From Planctomycetota bacterium (GTDB taxonomy: Bacteria; Planctomycetota; SZUA-567): 6,839 nucleotides of DNA. Below the pieces are notes generated by a model. That model saw only the letters and a list, made by a program, of their open reading frames with translations, had not been told where the DNA came from and did not search any database. The stretch spans positions 1-6,839 of the forward strand of contig JAISYD010000124.1 in NCBI GenBank assembly GCA_031270145.1, written 5' to 3'. Each line of letters starts with the position of its first letter. The stretch's first letter is position 1. Positions 6,200 to 6,839 of this stretch are shown here, in pieces. A program made the position numbers and the translations under genes.

Positions 6200-6839
6200 T
6201 CAGAACAGCGGCATTTTGGAGCGATCCGCCTTGTATTGGGTGTCGAAGTCCCAGGGATCGCCGCCGCAGAGGCAGCCGCCATCGACATGATAGGCTTGGC
6301 CGGTCATGTAGCTGCTGGCGTCGGAGGCCAGCATGACGCAGATGCCGACCAGTTCCTCCGGCTTCCCGGGCCGGCGCATGGCAATGCGGTCGCGGAGCCA
6401 GACGGAGCGGGTGGGATGCTCCCAGGTCACGGTGGTCAGCGGGGTGAGGATATGCCCGGGGCTTATGGCGTTGGCCCGGATATTGTGCTGAGCCCATTCG
6501 ACCGCCATGGCTCGGGTCAGGGCGACGACGCCGGACTTGCTGGCGCCGTAGACCGAGCAGCCGCCCAGCATGTCCTCGTCGTTGTGCGAGCCGATGTTAA
6601 TGACATTGCCGCCGCCCTGGCGCAGCATTTGCCTCCCCACCGTCTGGCTTACCATGAACACGCCCTTCAGGTTGATGCCCATGATGCGATCGTAGGTCTC
6701 CTCGGCAACGTCGAGAAGCCCCTCGCGCTTATTGATGCCCGCGACATTGACCAGGACGTCGATCCGCCCGAAATGGACGACGACGGCGTCGAAGCATTTT
6801 TGGATGGAATCGATTTTCAGCACGTCCAGCCCGAAGCCG
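6200..6839 (-). CDS. Short-chain dehydrogenase/reductase (5' part beyond the right edge)
   Basis: This is an NAD(P)-dependent oxidoreductase of the classical SDR family, and 212 C-terminal residues are visible. Numbered from the first in-window residue, the features are LDV (4-6, adenine-pocket Asp), NVAG (31-34, the NNAG motif with Val at the second place), and catalytic N56 in INLKG, S84 in INIGS, and Y97 and K101 in YGASK. NAISPGHILTP and a closing GQAYHVDGG follow. The Ser-Tyr spacing of 13 is standard, so the active site is complete. The GxxxGxG cofactor motif, about 45-60 residues, lies outside the window, so NAD versus NADP preference cannot be judged. Sequence style resembles sugar-acid/polyol dehydrogenases (gluconate 5-dehydrogenase or KduD-like), but substrate is inference. 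After the usual terminal VDGG it carries an extra tail of about 23 residues with a CLC pair. It converges with the small ORF. Confidence 0.9.
   Translation of the reverse strand, partial: GFGLDVLKIDSIQKCFDAVVVHFGRIDVLVNVAGINKREGLLDVAEETYDRIMGINLKGVFMVSQTVGRQMLRQGGGNVINIGSHNDEDMLGGCSVYGASKSGVVALTRAMAVEWAQHNIRANAISPGHILTPLTTVTWEHPTRSVWLRDRIAMRRPGKPEELVGICVMLASDASSYMTGQAYHVDGGCLCGGDPWDFDTQYKADRSKMPLF

Noticed and set aside
6183..6201. Hairpin with TTTT on the minus strand as terminator of the SDR gene
   Set aside because: The stem is only three G-C pairs plus two pairs beyond a bulge, it overlaps the SDR stop, and the T run is four. This is too weak to call.
5493..6290. 265-codon plus-strand frame opposite the GH57 start and the intergenic region
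   Set aside because: Most of it is antisense to the N-terminus of a well-supported enzyme, and it crosses the GH57 promoter, the small ORF and the SDR end in a different frame.

Overview
The window comes from a GC-rich bacterium. It holds the core of a flagellar type III export gate, so the source is bacterial, but nothing here fixes the phylum. Both edges cut genes: flhB is truncated on the left and a short-chain dehydrogenase (SDR) on the right. I see no RNA genes, insertion sequences, CRISPR arrays or phage genes.

Layout. From 1 to 3527, all on the minus strand and read right to left, lies a tight run fliO-fliP-fliQ-fliR-flhB. These are five inner-membrane components of the flagellar protein export apparatus. 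Spacings are 28, 18, 10 and 0 bases, which indicates one transcription unit. A well-formed sigma-70-like promoter (3645-3673) sits about 120 bases before the fliO start. Directly upstream of it is a candidate terminator (3686-3717) that would end the preceding gene. From 3795 to 5921, also minus strand, lies a single-gene unit for a 708-residue cytoplasmic GH57-family glycoside hydrolase with N- and C-terminal accessory domains. It has its own strong promoter (5976-6004) and a perfect 17-base palindrome where transcription should start. From 6031 to 6189, on the plus strand, lies a 52-codon small ORF with a clear Shine-Dalgarno, divergent from the GH57 gene. From 6200 to the right edge, minus strand, is the 3' part of an SDR oxidoreductase gene.

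How the genes relate. FliP, FliQ and FliR form the export-gate core, FliO assists FliP assembly, and FlhB is the substrate-specificity switch, so the left half is one functional module. The right half looks like carbohydrate metabolism (a GH57 alpha-glucan-type enzyme and an SDR of the sugar-acid/polyol type), but the link between the two genes rests only on proximity. The interval 3528-3794 is a clean boundary between modules. The usual fliM/fliN neighbours of fliO are absent, so the flagellar cluster appears to have been split here.

The most notable non-textbook items are the small ORF, the palindrome at the GH57 transcription start, and an inverted-repeat arrangement that could fold over the fliO start codon. 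I found no convincing evidence of a wholly new multi-gene system.
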